Notes: generated by a model not told the origin, from the sequence alone. 64,000 nucleotides of DNA from Symbioplanes lichenis (GCF_030709675.1 NZ_JAUZQD010000027.1:1-64000), one strand, 5' to 3'; counted from the first letter of the stretch, positions 19,340 through 27,795 are shown. Numbers and translations are program-made.

Positions 19340-19442
19340 AGCACCCGCCCCGCGGAAGGAGCAGGCCGGCCCAAGCAACCCGCCCCGCGGAAGGAGCTGG
19401 CTGGCCCAAGCAACCCGCCCCGCGGAAGGGGCAGGCCGCCCC
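19340..19442. repeat. three tandem copies of a 34-35-base unit
   Basis: Units start at 19340, 19374 and 19409 with consensus agcaacccgccccgcgg. Copies differ at a few positions. Located between the NUDIX gene and the convergent manC gene. Confidence 0.85.
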
Positions 19443-19484
19443 GCGCGCGAGAGCTGAGCGAGCGGGGCGCGGGGAGCAGCGGCC

Positions 19485-20600
19485 TCAGATGTAGCTCAGC
19501 TCGCCCTTGCTCTTCAGCTCGTCCACGATGGACTTGACCTCCTGCGCCCGGTCGCGCGGCAGCACCAGCACCGCGTCGGGCGTGTCGACGATGATCAGGT
19601 CGCGGATGCCGAGCGCGGCCACCAGGCGGCCCGACGAGGGCACCACGACGAGGTTGTCGGTCTCGCGCAGCATCACGTTGGCCTGGGCCCCCGGGTCGGC
19701 GCCGACGACCACGTTGCCCGCGGCGTCGGCGGCCAGCACCTCGCCGAGCGTGTGGAAGTCGCCGACGTCGTTCCAGCCGAAGTCGCCGGGCACCGTGCCG
19801 ACCTTGCCGTTGGCCGCCGCGCCCTCCATCACCGCGTAGTCGACGGAGATGCGGGGCAGGGTCGGCCAGACCTCGCCGAGCACGTCCTCGCGCGCCGGGG
19901 AGTCCCACGCCTGGGCGATCCGGGCGATGCCGGCGTGCAGCTGCGGCTGCTGCCGGGCCAGCTCGGCCAGGAAGACGTCGACCCGCCACACGAACATGCC
20001 GGCGTTCCACAGGTAGTTGCCGGATTTGACGTAGCCCTCGGCCACCTCGTAGGACGGCTTCTCCTTGAATTCCTCCACCGCGAGCACCGGGCCGCCGCCA
20101 ACCTCGCCGCCGCACTGGACATAGCCGTAGCCGGTCTCGGGGCGGGTGGGGGTGATGCCGAGCGTCATCAGCAGGCCCTGCCGGGCGCCGCTCATGGCCT
20201 GCTCGATGACCGTGATGAAGCGGTCACCGTCAGCAATCAGATGGTCGGCCGCGAACGAGCCCATGACCGCCTCGGGGTCGCGGCGCGCGATGACGGCCGC
20301 GGCCAGGGCGATCGCCGCGCAGGAGTCGCGGGGCGACGGCTCGACGAGAATGTTCTCCTCGGGCACGGCGGTCAGCTGACGCGACACCGCGGCCGCGTGC
20401 GCCACGCCCGTGACCACGAAGATGCGATCCGCCGAGGTCATGGGCAGCAGCCGGTCGACGGTCGCCTGCAGCAGCGAGGCGTCCGTGCCGGTCAGCGGGT
20501 GCAGGAACTTGGGGTGCCCGGCCCGGGACAGCGGCCATAGACGAGTGCCACTGCCACCCGCGGGGATGACAGCGTAGAGCCCACCCTGGTTCTCACTCAT
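19485..20600 (-). CDS. manC: mannose-1-phosphate guanylyltransferase (GDP-mannose pyrophosphorylase)
   Basis: Makes GDP-mannose from mannose 1-phosphate and GTP. The 371-residue protein is the short single-domain form without the isomerase. The nucleotide-binding signature AGGSGTRLWPLSR is at about 14-26, EPSPRDSCAAIALAA follows, and FKEKPSYEVAEGYV and WNAGMFVW mark the sugar site. The ATG at 20600 has TACACT eight bases upstream and no Shine-Dalgarno; an in-frame GTG at 20606 is an alternative. It works after the phosphomannomutase at the start of the window and beside a glycosyltransferase gene. Confidence 0.95.
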   Translation of the reverse strand: MSENQGGLYAVIPAGGSGTRLWPLSRAGHPKFLHPLTGTDASLLQATVDRLLPMTSADRIFVVTGVAHAAAVSRQLTAVPEENILVEPSPRDSCAAIALAAAVIARRDPEAVMGSFAADHLIADGDRFITVIEQAMSGARQGLLMTLGITPTRPETGYGYVQCGGEVGGGPVLAVEEFKEKPSYEVAEGYVKSGNYLWNAGMFVWRVDVFLAELARQQPQLHAGIARIAQAWDSPAREDVLGEVWPTLPRISVDYAVMEGAAANGKVGTVPGDFGWNDVGDFHTLGEVLAADAAGNVVVGADPGAQANVMLRETDNLVVVPSSGRLVAALGIRDLIIVDTPDAVLVLPRDRAQEVKSIVDELKSKGELSYI

Positions 20601-20608
20601 GCGCACGG

Positions 20609-20614
20609 AGTGTA
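20609..20614 (-). promoter_or_regulatory. -10 hexamer of manC
   Basis: TACACT on the minus strand, eight bases before the ATG at 20600. It lies in the short gap after the glycosyltransferase gene. Confidence 0.4.
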
Positions 20615-20622
20615 GCGGTTCC

Positions 20623-21768
20623 TCACGAGGCCACGCGGTTCCACGTCGCGACGTGCACCTCCGCGCTCGACGCCCAGGTGAACTCCTTGGCCCGGTCGAA
20701 CCCCGCCTTGGCCAGCGTCAGCCGGCGCGGCTCGTCGTGCAGCAGGTCGGCGAGATCGGCCGCGATCCGGTCCGGGTCCTCCGTCGTGTACGCCACCGCG
20801 TCGCCCCCCACCTCGGGCAGCGACAGCCGCGGCGTCGTCAGCACGGGCGTCGCGCACGCCATCGCCTCGAGGATCGGCAGCCCGAAGCCCTCGCCGAACG
20901 ACGGGTAGCAGGCCACGAGGGCACCGCCGAGGAAGCCGGGCAGGTCGGCGTAGCGCAGATAGCCGGGGCGCAGCAGCCGCAGGTGCGAGGGGACCTCGGC
21001 GACGGCCCGGTCGATGTCGTCGTCGTGGCCCTGGCCCCCGGCGATCACCAGCGCGGGCGGGCGCGGCCAGTCGGCCACGGCGCGGGCCCAGCCGCGGATG
21101 AGGTTGGGCACGTTCTTGCGCGGCTCCTTGGCCCCGAGGAACGCGACATAGCCGGCGTCACCGAGGCCGAGCCGGGCCCGTACGCGGGCCTTCTCCTCGT
21201 CGCTGGGCGCGTGGAAGGCCGTGTGGTCGACGCCGTGGTAGGCGACGTCGATGTGCGTCGGGTCGGCGTCGAGCAGCCGGATCAGCTCGTCGCGGGTCGC
21301 CTTGCTGGGCACGATGACCCGGGCGGCCCGGCGCAGCGACGTCTTGATGGCGCTGCGGAAGAAGGTGCGCTTGGTGTTGTCGTAGTGCTCCGGCTCGGTG
21401 AAGAAGGTCGCATCGTGCACGGTGACCGTGACGGGGCATCCGGCGCGCAACGGACACGTGTAGAAGGGCGAGTGCAGCACCTGGGCGCCGACCTGCTGGG
21501 CCAGCAGCGGCAGCCCGGTCTGCTCCCAGGCCAGCCGCGCGGGGCGGTGGGCGACGGCGGACGGGCCGGCGATGACCTCGGCCCCGGCGAGCATCCGGGA
21601 GTAACGCTCCGCATCCGAACGCTGGGCCACGACGGCCAGGTCCAGGCGGTCCGGACCGAACGAGGCAAGCGCACCGAGCAGACCGTCGACGTATCTGCCG
21701 ACACCGCCTCGGTCGGCGGGGACGCTCGTGGCGTCGACGAGGACACGGGGCGGACGACCGGCGGTCAC
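20623..21768 (-). CDS. GT4-family glycosyltransferase
   Basis: A 381-residue GT-B glycosyltransferase, likely a sugar-nucleotide transferase acting on a cell-envelope or exopolysaccharide acceptor. The N-terminal domain begins PRVLVDATSVPADRGGVGRYV (glycine-rich acceptor loop). The C-terminal domain has LGAKEPRKNVPNLIRG and the EX7E motif in SFGEGFGLPILEAMA. I chose the GTG at 21768 because GAGGAG lies seven bases before it; a longer frame to 21822 has no better signal. It is followed by manC on the same strand, so GDP-mannose is a plausible donor. Confidence 0.9.
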   Translation of the reverse strand: MTAGRPPRVLVDATSVPADRGGVGRYVDGLLGALASFGPDRLDLAVVAQRSDAERYSRMLAGAEVIAGPSAVAHRPARLAWEQTGLPLLAQQVGAQVLHSPFYTCPLRAGCPVTVTVHDATFFTEPEHYDNTKRTFFRSAIKTSLRRAARVIVPSKATRDELIRLLDADPTHIDVAYHGVDHTAFHAPSDEEKARVRARLGLGDAGYVAFLGAKEPRKNVPNLIRGWARAVADWPRPPALVIAGGQGHDDDIDRAVAEVPSHLRLLRPGYLRYADLPGFLGGALVACYPSFGEGFGLPILEAMACATPVLTTPRLSLPEVGGDAVAYTTEDPDRIAADLADLLHDEPRRLTLAKAGFDRAKEFTWASSAEVHVATWNRVAS

Positions 21769-21947
21769 GGGGCGACTCCTCACATCTGTGGGCCAGACCA
21801 CTCGCAAGCGTACGCCGCACAATGCATCCCATGTCGACCGCGATGCCGCCGGACGCGTCGCTGTTACGCAGTCGCCACGTTCGCACTGCCTGTTTCACTG
21901 TGTGTCACCCTTCTGTCGTCATCCCGACCCTCGACCGGGTGACTGGA

Positions 21948-21953
21948 TAGGAT
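21948..21953 (+). promoter_or_regulatory. -10 hexamer, TIGR03089 gene
   Basis: TAGGAT eight bases before the ATG at 21962; no Shine-Dalgarno. Confidence 0.5.
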
Positions 21954-21961
21954 CGCGGGCG

Positions 21962-22663
21962 ATGACTGAGACCATTCCGGCCGCGCTCGCCGCCGCCGTG
22001 CGCCGCGATCCGACGGTGCCGTTGCTGACCTGGTACGACGACGCGACCGGCGACCGCACCGAGCTGTCGGGCGCCACGCTGGCCAACTGGGTCTCCAAGA
22101 CGGCCAACCTGCTGGCCGACGGCGCGGGGCTCGGCCCGGGCGACACGGCCGTGGTCCTGCTGCCGCCGCACTGGCAGACGGCCGCGATCCTGCTCGGCGC
22201 CTGGTCCGCCGGCCTCGCGGTGACCGGCGCGAAGGGCGACATCCTCTTCACGTCGCCGGCCGGCTTCGAGCAGGCCGCCGCCGAGACCACGGGCGACCGT
22301 TACGCGACCGGCCTCCTGCCGCTGGCCATGCCGCTGCGCGAGCTGCCGCCCGGCTTCGCCGACTACACGGTCGAGGTCCGCCAGTTCGGCGACCACTTCA
22401 CGCCGGTTCAGCCGGTGACCGCCGCGGACCTCGCGCTGGGCGACCGCACCCACGGCGACATCCCGGCCGCCGAGCGTGCCGCGGAGCTGGGCATCACCCC
22501 GGGCAGCCGGGTCCTGATCGACGCGGCCGTCCACCCCGACCCGGTCGACTGGCTGCTCGCCCCGCTCTACGCCGGGGCCAGCATCGTGCTCTGCGCCCAC
22601 CTCGACCCGAGCGCGGTGGAGAAGCGCGTCGCCACCGAGAAGGTCACCGTCACGCTGACCTGA
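21962..22663 (+). CDS. TIGR03089 family protein (truncated ANL-like)
   Basis: A 233-residue actinobacterial protein. It looks like the N-terminal part of an AMP-binding (ANL) enzyme: ELSGATLANWVSKTANLL and GDTAVVLLPPHWQTAAILLGAW match the beginning of such domains. It lacks the P-loop YxSGTTGxPK, the hinge and the C-terminal lysine domain, so it cannot be a complete ligase. The family is conserved next to rhamnosyl or mannosyl transferase genes in actinobacteria (Rv3268 position, from memory), which argues for a retained but unknown role. Its last 14 bases overlap the convergent acetoacetyl-CoA synthetase gene. Confidence 0.88.
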   Translation: MTETIPAALAAAVRRDPTVPLLTWYDDATGDRTELSGATLANWVSKTANLLADGAGLGPGDTAVVLLPPHWQTAAILLGAWSAGLAVTGAKGDILFTSPAGFEQAAAETTGDRYATGLLPLAMPLRELPPGFADYTVEVRQFGDHFTPVQPVTAADLALGDRTHGDIPAAERAAELGITPGSRVLIDAAVHPDPVDWLLAPLYAGASIVLCAHLDPSAVEKRVATEKVTVTLT

Positions 22664-24554
22664 CGAAGTCCGCGAGCGACTCGGGGTTGGCCAGGGCGCC
22701 CTTCGCGGCGGCCAGCTCCACGGGTGTCCCGGTGAGGATCCGCTTGACCGGGACTTCGAGTTTCTTGCCGGACAAGGTGCGGGGCACCGCCCGTACGAGA
22801 TGGATCTGGTCGGGCACGTGCCGGGGCGACAGCGCGGCCCGCAGCTCGGCCCGCAGCCGGTCGCGCAGGGCGTCGTCGAGGACGTGGCCCGGGGCGAGCA
22901 CCACGAAGAGCAGCAGGTCGTCGCGCTCGTCCAGGTGCACCACGAGCGAGTCGGCGACCTCGGGCAGCGCCTCCACCACCGAGTAGAACTCCGCGGTCCC
23001 CAGCCGTACGCCGCCGCGGTTGAGCGTCGCGTCGGAGCGGCCGGTGATGACGCAGGTGCCGTCCGCGCCGATCGTGATCCAGTCGCCGTGCCGCCAGACG
23101 CCGGGGAAGACGTCGAAGTAGGCCTCGAAGTAGCGGCGGCCGTCCGGGTCGTTCCAGAAGCCGACGGGCATGCTGGGCATCGGCGCTGTGACGACGAGCT
23201 CGCCCAGCTCGCCGGTCAGCGGCCGGCCCGCCGGGTCGTACGCCTCGACGCGCGCGCCCAGCGCCCGGCACGAGATGACGCCCTCGACGACGGGCAGCAG
23301 CAGTGTCCCGCCCACGAAACCGGTGCACACGTCGGTACCGCCGGACAGCGATTGCAACTGCGGGCGGTCGCCGAGCACTTCGTAGATCCAGCGGAAGCCC
23401 TCCGGCGGCAGCGGCGCACCGGTCGATCCGACGCCGCGGATGACGGTCGGCGGCGGCTGCACTCCGGCTTTGCGGCACGCGAGGATGAACGGGGCGGACG
23501 TACCGAAATAAGTCACCCCGGCGTCGGCGGCGAGCCGCCACAGCGCGCCCAGATCGGGGTGCCCGGGGTTGCCGTCGAAAAGCACTATGGTGGCGCCGAC
23601 GGCCGGGGCGGAGACGAGGAAGTTCCACATCATCCAGCCGGTCGTGGTGAACCACAGGAAACGGTCGCCGGGCCCGAGATCGTGGTGCAGCGCGAGCATT
23701 TTCAGGTGCTCGAGCAGAATGCCGCCGTGGCCGTGCACGATCGGTTTCGGCAGGCCGGTCGTGCCCGACGAATAGAGCACGTAGAGCGGGTGGTCGAACG
23801 GGAGCCCGGCGAAGGTGAGCTCGCCGTCGCCGGACAGATCGGGCCAGCCGCCCTCGTCGTACAGATAGGGGATCGTGATGGTGTGGCGCAGGCTGGGCAG
23901 GGCCGCCGCGATGGCCGCCACCTCGGCCCGGCGGTCGATCTCCTTGTCGCCGTAGCGATAGCCGTCGACGGCCACCAGGATCGCCGGCTCGATCTGCGAC
24001 CACCGGTCGATGACGCTCCGCGTGCCGAACTCGGGCGCGCAGGACGAGAAGATCGCGCCGATGCTCGCCGTGGCCAGCAGCAGCACGAAGGTTTCCGGAA
24101 TGTTCGGCGCATAGGCGACGACCCGGTCGCCCGCGACCACCCCCAGCCCGCGCAGTCCCGCCGCGACCCGCCGCACTTCCTCACGCAACTCGCGGGCGGT
24201 GAGGGTGATCGGCGCGCGGGTCTGCGAATGGGCCACGACAACGGGATCGTCGTCGGCCAGCCCGGGCATGCGAAGGACATTCTCGGCGTAGTTGAGCGTG
24301 GCGCCCGGAAACCACTGCGCGCCGGGCATGGCCACGTCTCCGAGCACCTTCGCCGGCTGCTCGTGGGCGACGACGGCGAAATGGTCCCAGACGGCGCCCC
24401 AGAATCCGGCAAGATCGGTGACCGACCATTCCCACAGCCCGGCGTAGTCGTGGACGTCGACGCCGCGCTCCTCCCGCACCCAGGTGAGGAAGCGACCCAT
24501 CCGCGAGGTCTCGATCACGTCGGCCGGCGGCGTCCACAGCACTGTGCCCGTCAT
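22650..24554 (-). CDS. acetoacetyl-CoA synthetase
   Basis: Activates acetoacetate (and perhaps related 3-oxo acids) to the CoA thioester with ATP. The 634-residue length fits. The N-terminal cap with WDHFAVVAHEQPAKVLG and AQWFPGATLNYAEN is typical. The AMP-binding loop is YSSGTTGLPKPIVHG, followed by WMMWNFLVSA, GDWITIGADGT and the acyl-adenylating Lys597 in SGKKLEVPVKRI. AAGG upstream of the ATG gives a ribosome-binding site. It begins 20 bases after the marR stop, so both are probably one transcript controlled by the MarR operators at 25070-25116. Confidence 0.95.
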   Translation of the reverse strand: MTGTVLWTPPADVIETSRMGRFLTWVREERGVDVHDYAGLWEWSVTDLAGFWGAVWDHFAVVAHEQPAKVLGDVAMPGAQWFPGATLNYAENVLRMPGLADDDPVVVAHSQTRAPITLTARELREEVRRVAAGLRGLGVVAGDRVVAYAPNIPETFVLLLATASIGAIFSSCAPEFGTRSVIDRWSQIEPAILVAVDGYRYGDKEIDRRAEVAAIAAALPSLRHTITIPYLYDEGGWPDLSGDGELTFAGLPFDHPLYVLYSSGTTGLPKPIVHGHGGILLEHLKMLALHHDLGPGDRFLWFTTTGWMMWNFLVSAPAVGATIVLFDGNPGHPDLGALWRLAADAGVTYFGTSAPFILACRKAGVQPPPTVIRGVGSTGAPLPPEGFRWIYEVLGDRPQLQSLSGGTDVCTGFVGGTLLLPVVEGVISCRALGARVEAYDPAGRPLTGELGELVVTAPMPSMPVGFWNDPDGRRYFEAYFDVFPGVWRHGDWITIGADGTCVITGRSDATLNRGGVRLGTAEFYSVVEALPEVADSLVVHLDERDDLLLFVVLAPGHVLDDALRDRLRAELRAALSPRHVPDQIHLVRAVPRTLSGKKLEVPVKRILTGTPVELAAAKGALANPESLADFVRSA

Positions 24555-24574
24555 CCCGCCACCTTAACGCTTGT

Positions 24575-25039
24575 TCAGTGCCCGTCCAGCTGCTCCCGCA
24601 CCGGGCCGGCGATGCGGGCGAGCGCGGCGGCGAGGGCTCGCTGCTGCGCGGCGCTCAGCGGGTCGAACACCAGCTGCCGCACCCGCTCGACGTGCGCCGG
24701 CGCGCACTCCACGACCTTCTCCAGGCCGCTCGCGGTCAGGCGCGCCAGCGTGTAGCGACCATTCCCCGGGTCGGGGAACCGGGTGACCCACCCGTGCTGC
24801 TCGAACCGGACCATCAGCTTGGACAGCCGCGGCAGCGTGCTCGTGGTCTGCGCGGCCAGGTCGCTGAGCCGCATGGTGTGCGTCTCCGTCATGGAGAGCC
24901 GGGCCAGCACGCTGTACTCGAAGTTGGAGATGGACTCGTCGCGCTGCAGCTGCCGGTCGAGCAGCGCGGGCAGCCCGATGACCACGGTGAGCAGGTCCTG
25001 CCACAGCTGCTGCTGCTCGTCGTCGAGCCACTCGGTCAT
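24575..25039 (-). CDS. MarR-family transcriptional regulator
   Basis: A 154-residue winged-helix dimer. Residues 40-115 hold the DNA-binding part: YSVLARLSMTETHTMRLSDL, helix-turn-helix TTSTLPRLSKLMVRFEQHG, and the wing VTRFPDPGNGRYTLARLT. It is the first gene of a marR-acetoacetyl-CoA synthetase transcript and divergent from an oxidoreductase. Two TTGCC-CA-GGCAA palindromes in the divergent gap are its obvious binding sites, implying autoregulation. The ATG lies seven bases after TAAGCT, so the mRNA is probably leaderless. Confidence 0.92.
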   Translation of the reverse strand: MTEWLDDEQQQLWQDLLTVVIGLPALLDRQLQRDESISNFEYSVLARLSMTETHTMRLSDLAAQTTSTLPRLSKLMVRFEQHGWVTRFPDPGNGRYTLARLTASGLEKVVECAPAHVERVRQLVFDPLSAAQQRALAAALARIAGPVREQLDGH

Positions 25040-25046
25040 GCCGCGT

Positions 25047-25052
25047 AGCTTA
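25047..25052 (-). promoter_or_regulatory. -10 hexamer of marR
   Basis: TAAGCT on the minus strand seven bases before ATG 25039. Its -35 position falls inside the palindrome at 25070-25085. Confidence 0.55.
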
Positions 25053-25066
25053 CTCGATCTTCCCGG

Positions 25067-25095
25067 TTGACTTGCCCAGGCAAGTCAGCAACACT
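25067..25095 (+). promoter_or_regulatory. promoter of divergent oxidoreductase gene
   Basis: TTGACT (25067-25072) as -35 and AACACT (25090-25095) as a weak -10, 17 bases apart. The MarR palindrome at 25070-25085 lies between them. Confidence 0.45.
25070..25085. promoter_or_regulatory. MarR operator O1
   Basis: ACTTGCC-CA-GGCAAGT, perfect seven-base arms. It covers the -35 of marR and the spacer of the divergent oxidoreductase promoter, so binding should repress both. Confidence 0.75.
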
Positions 25096-25104
25096 CGTTC
25101 TCAG

Positions 25105-25116
25105 TTGCCCAGGCAA
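25105..25116. promoter_or_regulatory. MarR operator O2
   Basis: TTGCC-CA-GGCAA, the same core as O1, centred 33 bases (about three helical turns) downstream. It lies in the early transcribed region of the oxidoreductase gene. Confidence 0.7.
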
Positions 25117-25130
25117 GTGAGAGGTGTGCT

Positions 25131-26066
25131 GTGAAGGCGTTCCGATACCACGAGTTCGGCCCCGTCGACGTGCTGCGGCTGGAGGAGGTCGAGCGGCCGG
25201 CGCCCGGCCCCGGCCAGGTGCTGCTGCGGGTCGCGGCCACCTCGTTCAACCCCGTCGACGACCACATCCGGCTCGGCGTGCTCGCCGAGATGATCCCGAC
25301 GCCGCTGCCGATCACGCCCGGCCTCGACATCGCCGGAACGGTCGCGGCGCTGGGCGACGGGGTCGGCGGCCTGCGGGAGGGCGACGAGGTCATCGCCATG
25401 GTCCCGCTCGACGTGCACGGCGGCGCCGCCGAGTACGCGGTCGTCGCGGCCGATCTGGTGACCGCCGCTCCCCGCAGCGTTCCGCTGATCGACGCCGCCG
25501 CGCTGCCCCTGGCCGGGCTGGCCGCGCGCCAGGCCGCCGTCGAGCTCGCCGGCGTCAAGGCCGGGCAGACCGTGCTGGTCAACGGCGCGGGTGGCGCGGT
25601 CGGCGGCATCGTGGTCCAGCTCGCCGCCGACGCCGGGGCGACGGTCACCGCCGTCGACGGCCCGCGGCACACCGAGCGGCTGAGCGGTTACGGCGCGGCG
25701 CGAGTGGTCGGCCCGCTGGATCTGGACGCGGGCCCGGCGGCTGTCGGCGGCCCCTTCGACGTGGTGGTCAACCATGTGCGGCTGGCGCCCGACGACCTCG
25801 CGAAGCTGACCGCCTACGTGGCCGACGGCGGCATCGTCGTCAGCTCCGCCGGTCCGGTGCCGGCCGACGAGGCCCGAGCGGTCCGCACGGCCGGCGTCTG
25901 GGTCGGCCCCGACGCCGCCCACCTGGCCGACCTCGTGGCCCGCGTCGACGCCGGCCGGCTGCGGCTGCACGTCGCCGACCGCCGGCCGCTCGCGGACCTG
26001 CCGGCCGTGCACGAGGAAGCGAGCACCAGCAAGCTGCCCGGCAAGACGGTCATCGTCGTCGCCTGA
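25131..26066 (+). CDS. zinc-free MDR-family NADPH oxidoreductase (quinone oxidoreductase type)
   Basis: A 311-residue medium-chain reductase/dehydrogenase. The N-terminal GroES-like domain (FGPVDVLRLEEVERPAPGPG, SFNPVDDHIRLG, PGLDIAGTV) lacks the catalytic and structural zinc cysteines of alcohol dehydrogenases. The Rossmann fold is marked by VLVNGAGGAVGGIVVQLA. This is typical of NADPH-dependent quinone or enone reductases. The GTG start follows GAGAGG. It is divergent from marR and controlled by the two operators in the gap, so its substrate or a related compound is probably the MarR ligand. Confidence 0.9.
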   Translation: MKAFRYHEFGPVDVLRLEEVERPAPGPGQVLLRVAATSFNPVDDHIRLGVLAEMIPTPLPITPGLDIAGTVAALGDGVGGLREGDEVIAMVPLDVHGGAAEYAVVAADLVTAAPRSVPLIDAAALPLAGLAARQAAVELAGVKAGQTVLVNGAGGAVGGIVVQLAADAGATVTAVDGPRHTERLSGYGAARVVGPLDLDAGPAAVGGPFDVVVNHVRLAPDDLAKLTAYVADGGIVVSSAGPVPADEARAVRTAGVWVGPDAAHLADLVARVDAGRLRLHVADRRPLADLPAVHEEASTSKLPGKTVIVVA

Positions 26067-26153
26067 GAAGTCCACGGGCCGGCCGCGATCACGGTCAGGT
26101 GACGCCCGGCCTTAACGACGGGAGGCGCCTGCGCCGGCTGACAGGGTGAGGGA

Positions 26154-26819
26154 ATGCGTCTTTCTCTCTCTGTCTCGATCGCGTCGGCCGTGGCCGGGGC
26201 GGTGCTCGGCCCCGTCGCCGTCGCCGCGCCCGCCGCGGCCGCCGACGGCTATCGGGCGTCGATCGAGACCATCGGCACCGCGACCGCGAAGGCTATGACC
26301 GGCGTCTCGTGGCACCGGGGCTGCCCGGTGCCGATCTCGGACCTGCGCCGGGTGCGGCTGACCTACTGGGGCTTCGACGGCGTCCGCCACGGGGGTCAGC
26401 TGATCGTCCACAAGGGCGTGGCGCGCCGGGTGGTGACGGCCTTCCACAAGCTTTACGCGATCCGCTTCCCGATCAAGTCGATGCTGCCCGTGGAGCGCTT
26501 CGACGCCGACGACGACGCGTCGATGGCCGCCAACAACACCTCGGCGTTCAACTGCCGGCCGGTCACCGGGGCGACGAGCGGGTTCTCGGTGCACTCGTAC
26601 GGCAAGGCCATCGACATCAACACGGTGCAGAACCCGTACGTCAAGGGATCGGTCGTGCAGCCGCCGGCCGGGAAGAAGTTCCTGAACCGCGCCCGCCTGC
26701 GCCCGGGGATGATCCGGCACGGCGACAAGGTGTGGCGGGCCTTCACGAGCAACGGGTTCACCTGGGGCGGCGACTGGAAGTCGCTCAAGGACTACCAGCA
26801 CTTCGAGTTCCCCGTCTGA
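26154..26819 (+). CDS. secreted M15-family D-Ala-D-Ala carboxypeptidase-like peptidase
   Basis: A 221-residue exported protein. The signal peptide ends near AAAADG at about residue 30. The peptidase core has SVHSYGKAIDIN (zinc His and Asp of the SxHxxGxAxD motif) and ends with DYQHFEFPV (second catalytic/zinc His region), as in VanY/M15 enzymes. It probably trims peptidoglycan stem peptides or works as an L,D-endopeptidase. Its 3' end overlaps the convergent LacI gene by 35 bases. Confidence 0.9.
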   Translation: MRLSLSVSIASAVAGAVLGPVAVAAPAAAADGYRASIETIGTATAKAMTGVSWHRGCPVPISDLRRVRLTYWGFDGVRHGGQLIVHKGVARRVVTAFHKLYAIRFPIKSMLPVERFDADDDASMAANNTSAFNCRPVTGATSGFSVHSYGKAIDINTVQNPYVKGSVVQPPAGKKFLNRARLRPGMIRHGDKVWRAFTSNGFTWGGDWKSLKDYQHFEFPV

Positions 26820-27795
26820 CCGCCGCGGTGCTCGCCCGGGTCACCAGGACGGTGGCCAGCTCGACGCGCGGAGACTCGAGGCGTTCGTCGTTGAGGAGCC
26901 GCAGCAGCGTACGGGTGGCCGTCACGCCCATCTCGTGCAGCGGCTGCCGGACGGTGGTCAGGGGCGGGGCGAGCCACCGGGCGTACGGGAGATCGCCGAA
27001 GCCGACGACGCTCAGGTCGCCGGGGATCGTCCGCCCGGACCGCCGGGCCGCCTCGTAGACGCCGCCCGCCTGCAGATCGTCGGCGGCGAAGATGGCGGTC
27101 GGCGGGTCGGGCAGGGCGAGCAGGGCAGCGGCGGCTTCCAGGCCCCCGGCGTGCGTCAGGTCGCCGGTGCGGATCAGCTCGGGATCGGCGGGGAGTCCGG
27201 CGGCGCCGAGGGCGGCCCCGTGACCGGCCCGGCGGGCGCGCGCGGGCGGGAGGCGGTCGGGCCCGCCGATCATGCCGATGCGGCGGTGGCCGAGGGCGAT
27301 CAGGTGTTCCGTGGCGGCGCACCCGCCGGCGAAGTCCGTGGCGCCGATCGAGGGGGCGTCGCGGTGGGCCTGGCCGGCCCCGTGGACGAGGACGAACGGG
27401 ATGGCGCGCCGGTCGAGGCCGGTGCGCTGCCGGTCGGTCAGGGCGGAGACGGCCAGCACGGCGCCCTGGGAGCCGCGGGGCAGCAGGATGTCCGGGCGCC
27501 GGGCGGAGACGAGCACCCCGAGGCCCGACTCCTCGGCCGCCTCGGCGACGCCGGGCAGCACGGCGAGACCCCAGGGACTGTCCGGCTCGTCGACGACCAG
27601 ATCGATGACGCCCGTACGGGCGGGGCGGCGCGCCACGGGCGAGCGCCGGTAGCCGCGCCGGGACAGCAGGCGCTCGATCCGGACCCGGGTGGCGGCGGCC
27701 ACGTCCGAGTGCCCGTTGAGCACCTTGGAGACGGTCGACACCGCCACTCCGGCCTCGGCGGCGATCTCGGCGAGCGTCGTTCTGGTGGTGGTCAT
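26785..27795 (-). CDS. LacI-family transcriptional regulator
   Basis: A 336-residue LacI/GalR protein. The N-terminal HTH with hinge is TLAEIAAEAGVAVSTVSKVL followed by NGHSDVAAATRVRIERLL. The periplasmic-binding-protein-like domain includes GHRRIGMIGGPDRLPPARAR and AIFAADDLQAGGVYEAARR. I chose the ATG at 27795 because the HTH starts six residues later; a longer frame to 28053 adds low-complexity sequence. The Shine-Dalgarno is weak. The effector is probably a sugar, but no sugar-utilisation gene is adjacent, so the target is unclear. It is divergent from the STAND gene. Confidence 0.9.
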   Translation of the reverse strand: MTTTRTTLAEIAAEAGVAVSTVSKVLNGHSDVAAATRVRIERLLSRRGYRRSPVARRPARTGVIDLVVDEPDSPWGLAVLPGVAEAAEESGLGVLVSARRPDILLPRGSQGAVLAVSALTDRQRTGLDRRAIPFVLVHGAGQAHRDAPSIGATDFAGGCAATEHLIALGHRRIGMIGGPDRLPPARARRAGHGAALGAAGLPADPELIRTGDLTHAGGLEAAAALLALPDPPTAIFAADDLQAGGVYEAARRSGRTIPGDLSVVGFGDLPYARWLAPPLTTVRQPLHEMGVTATRTLLRLLNDERLESPRVELATVLVTRASTAAVRRGTRSAGSP

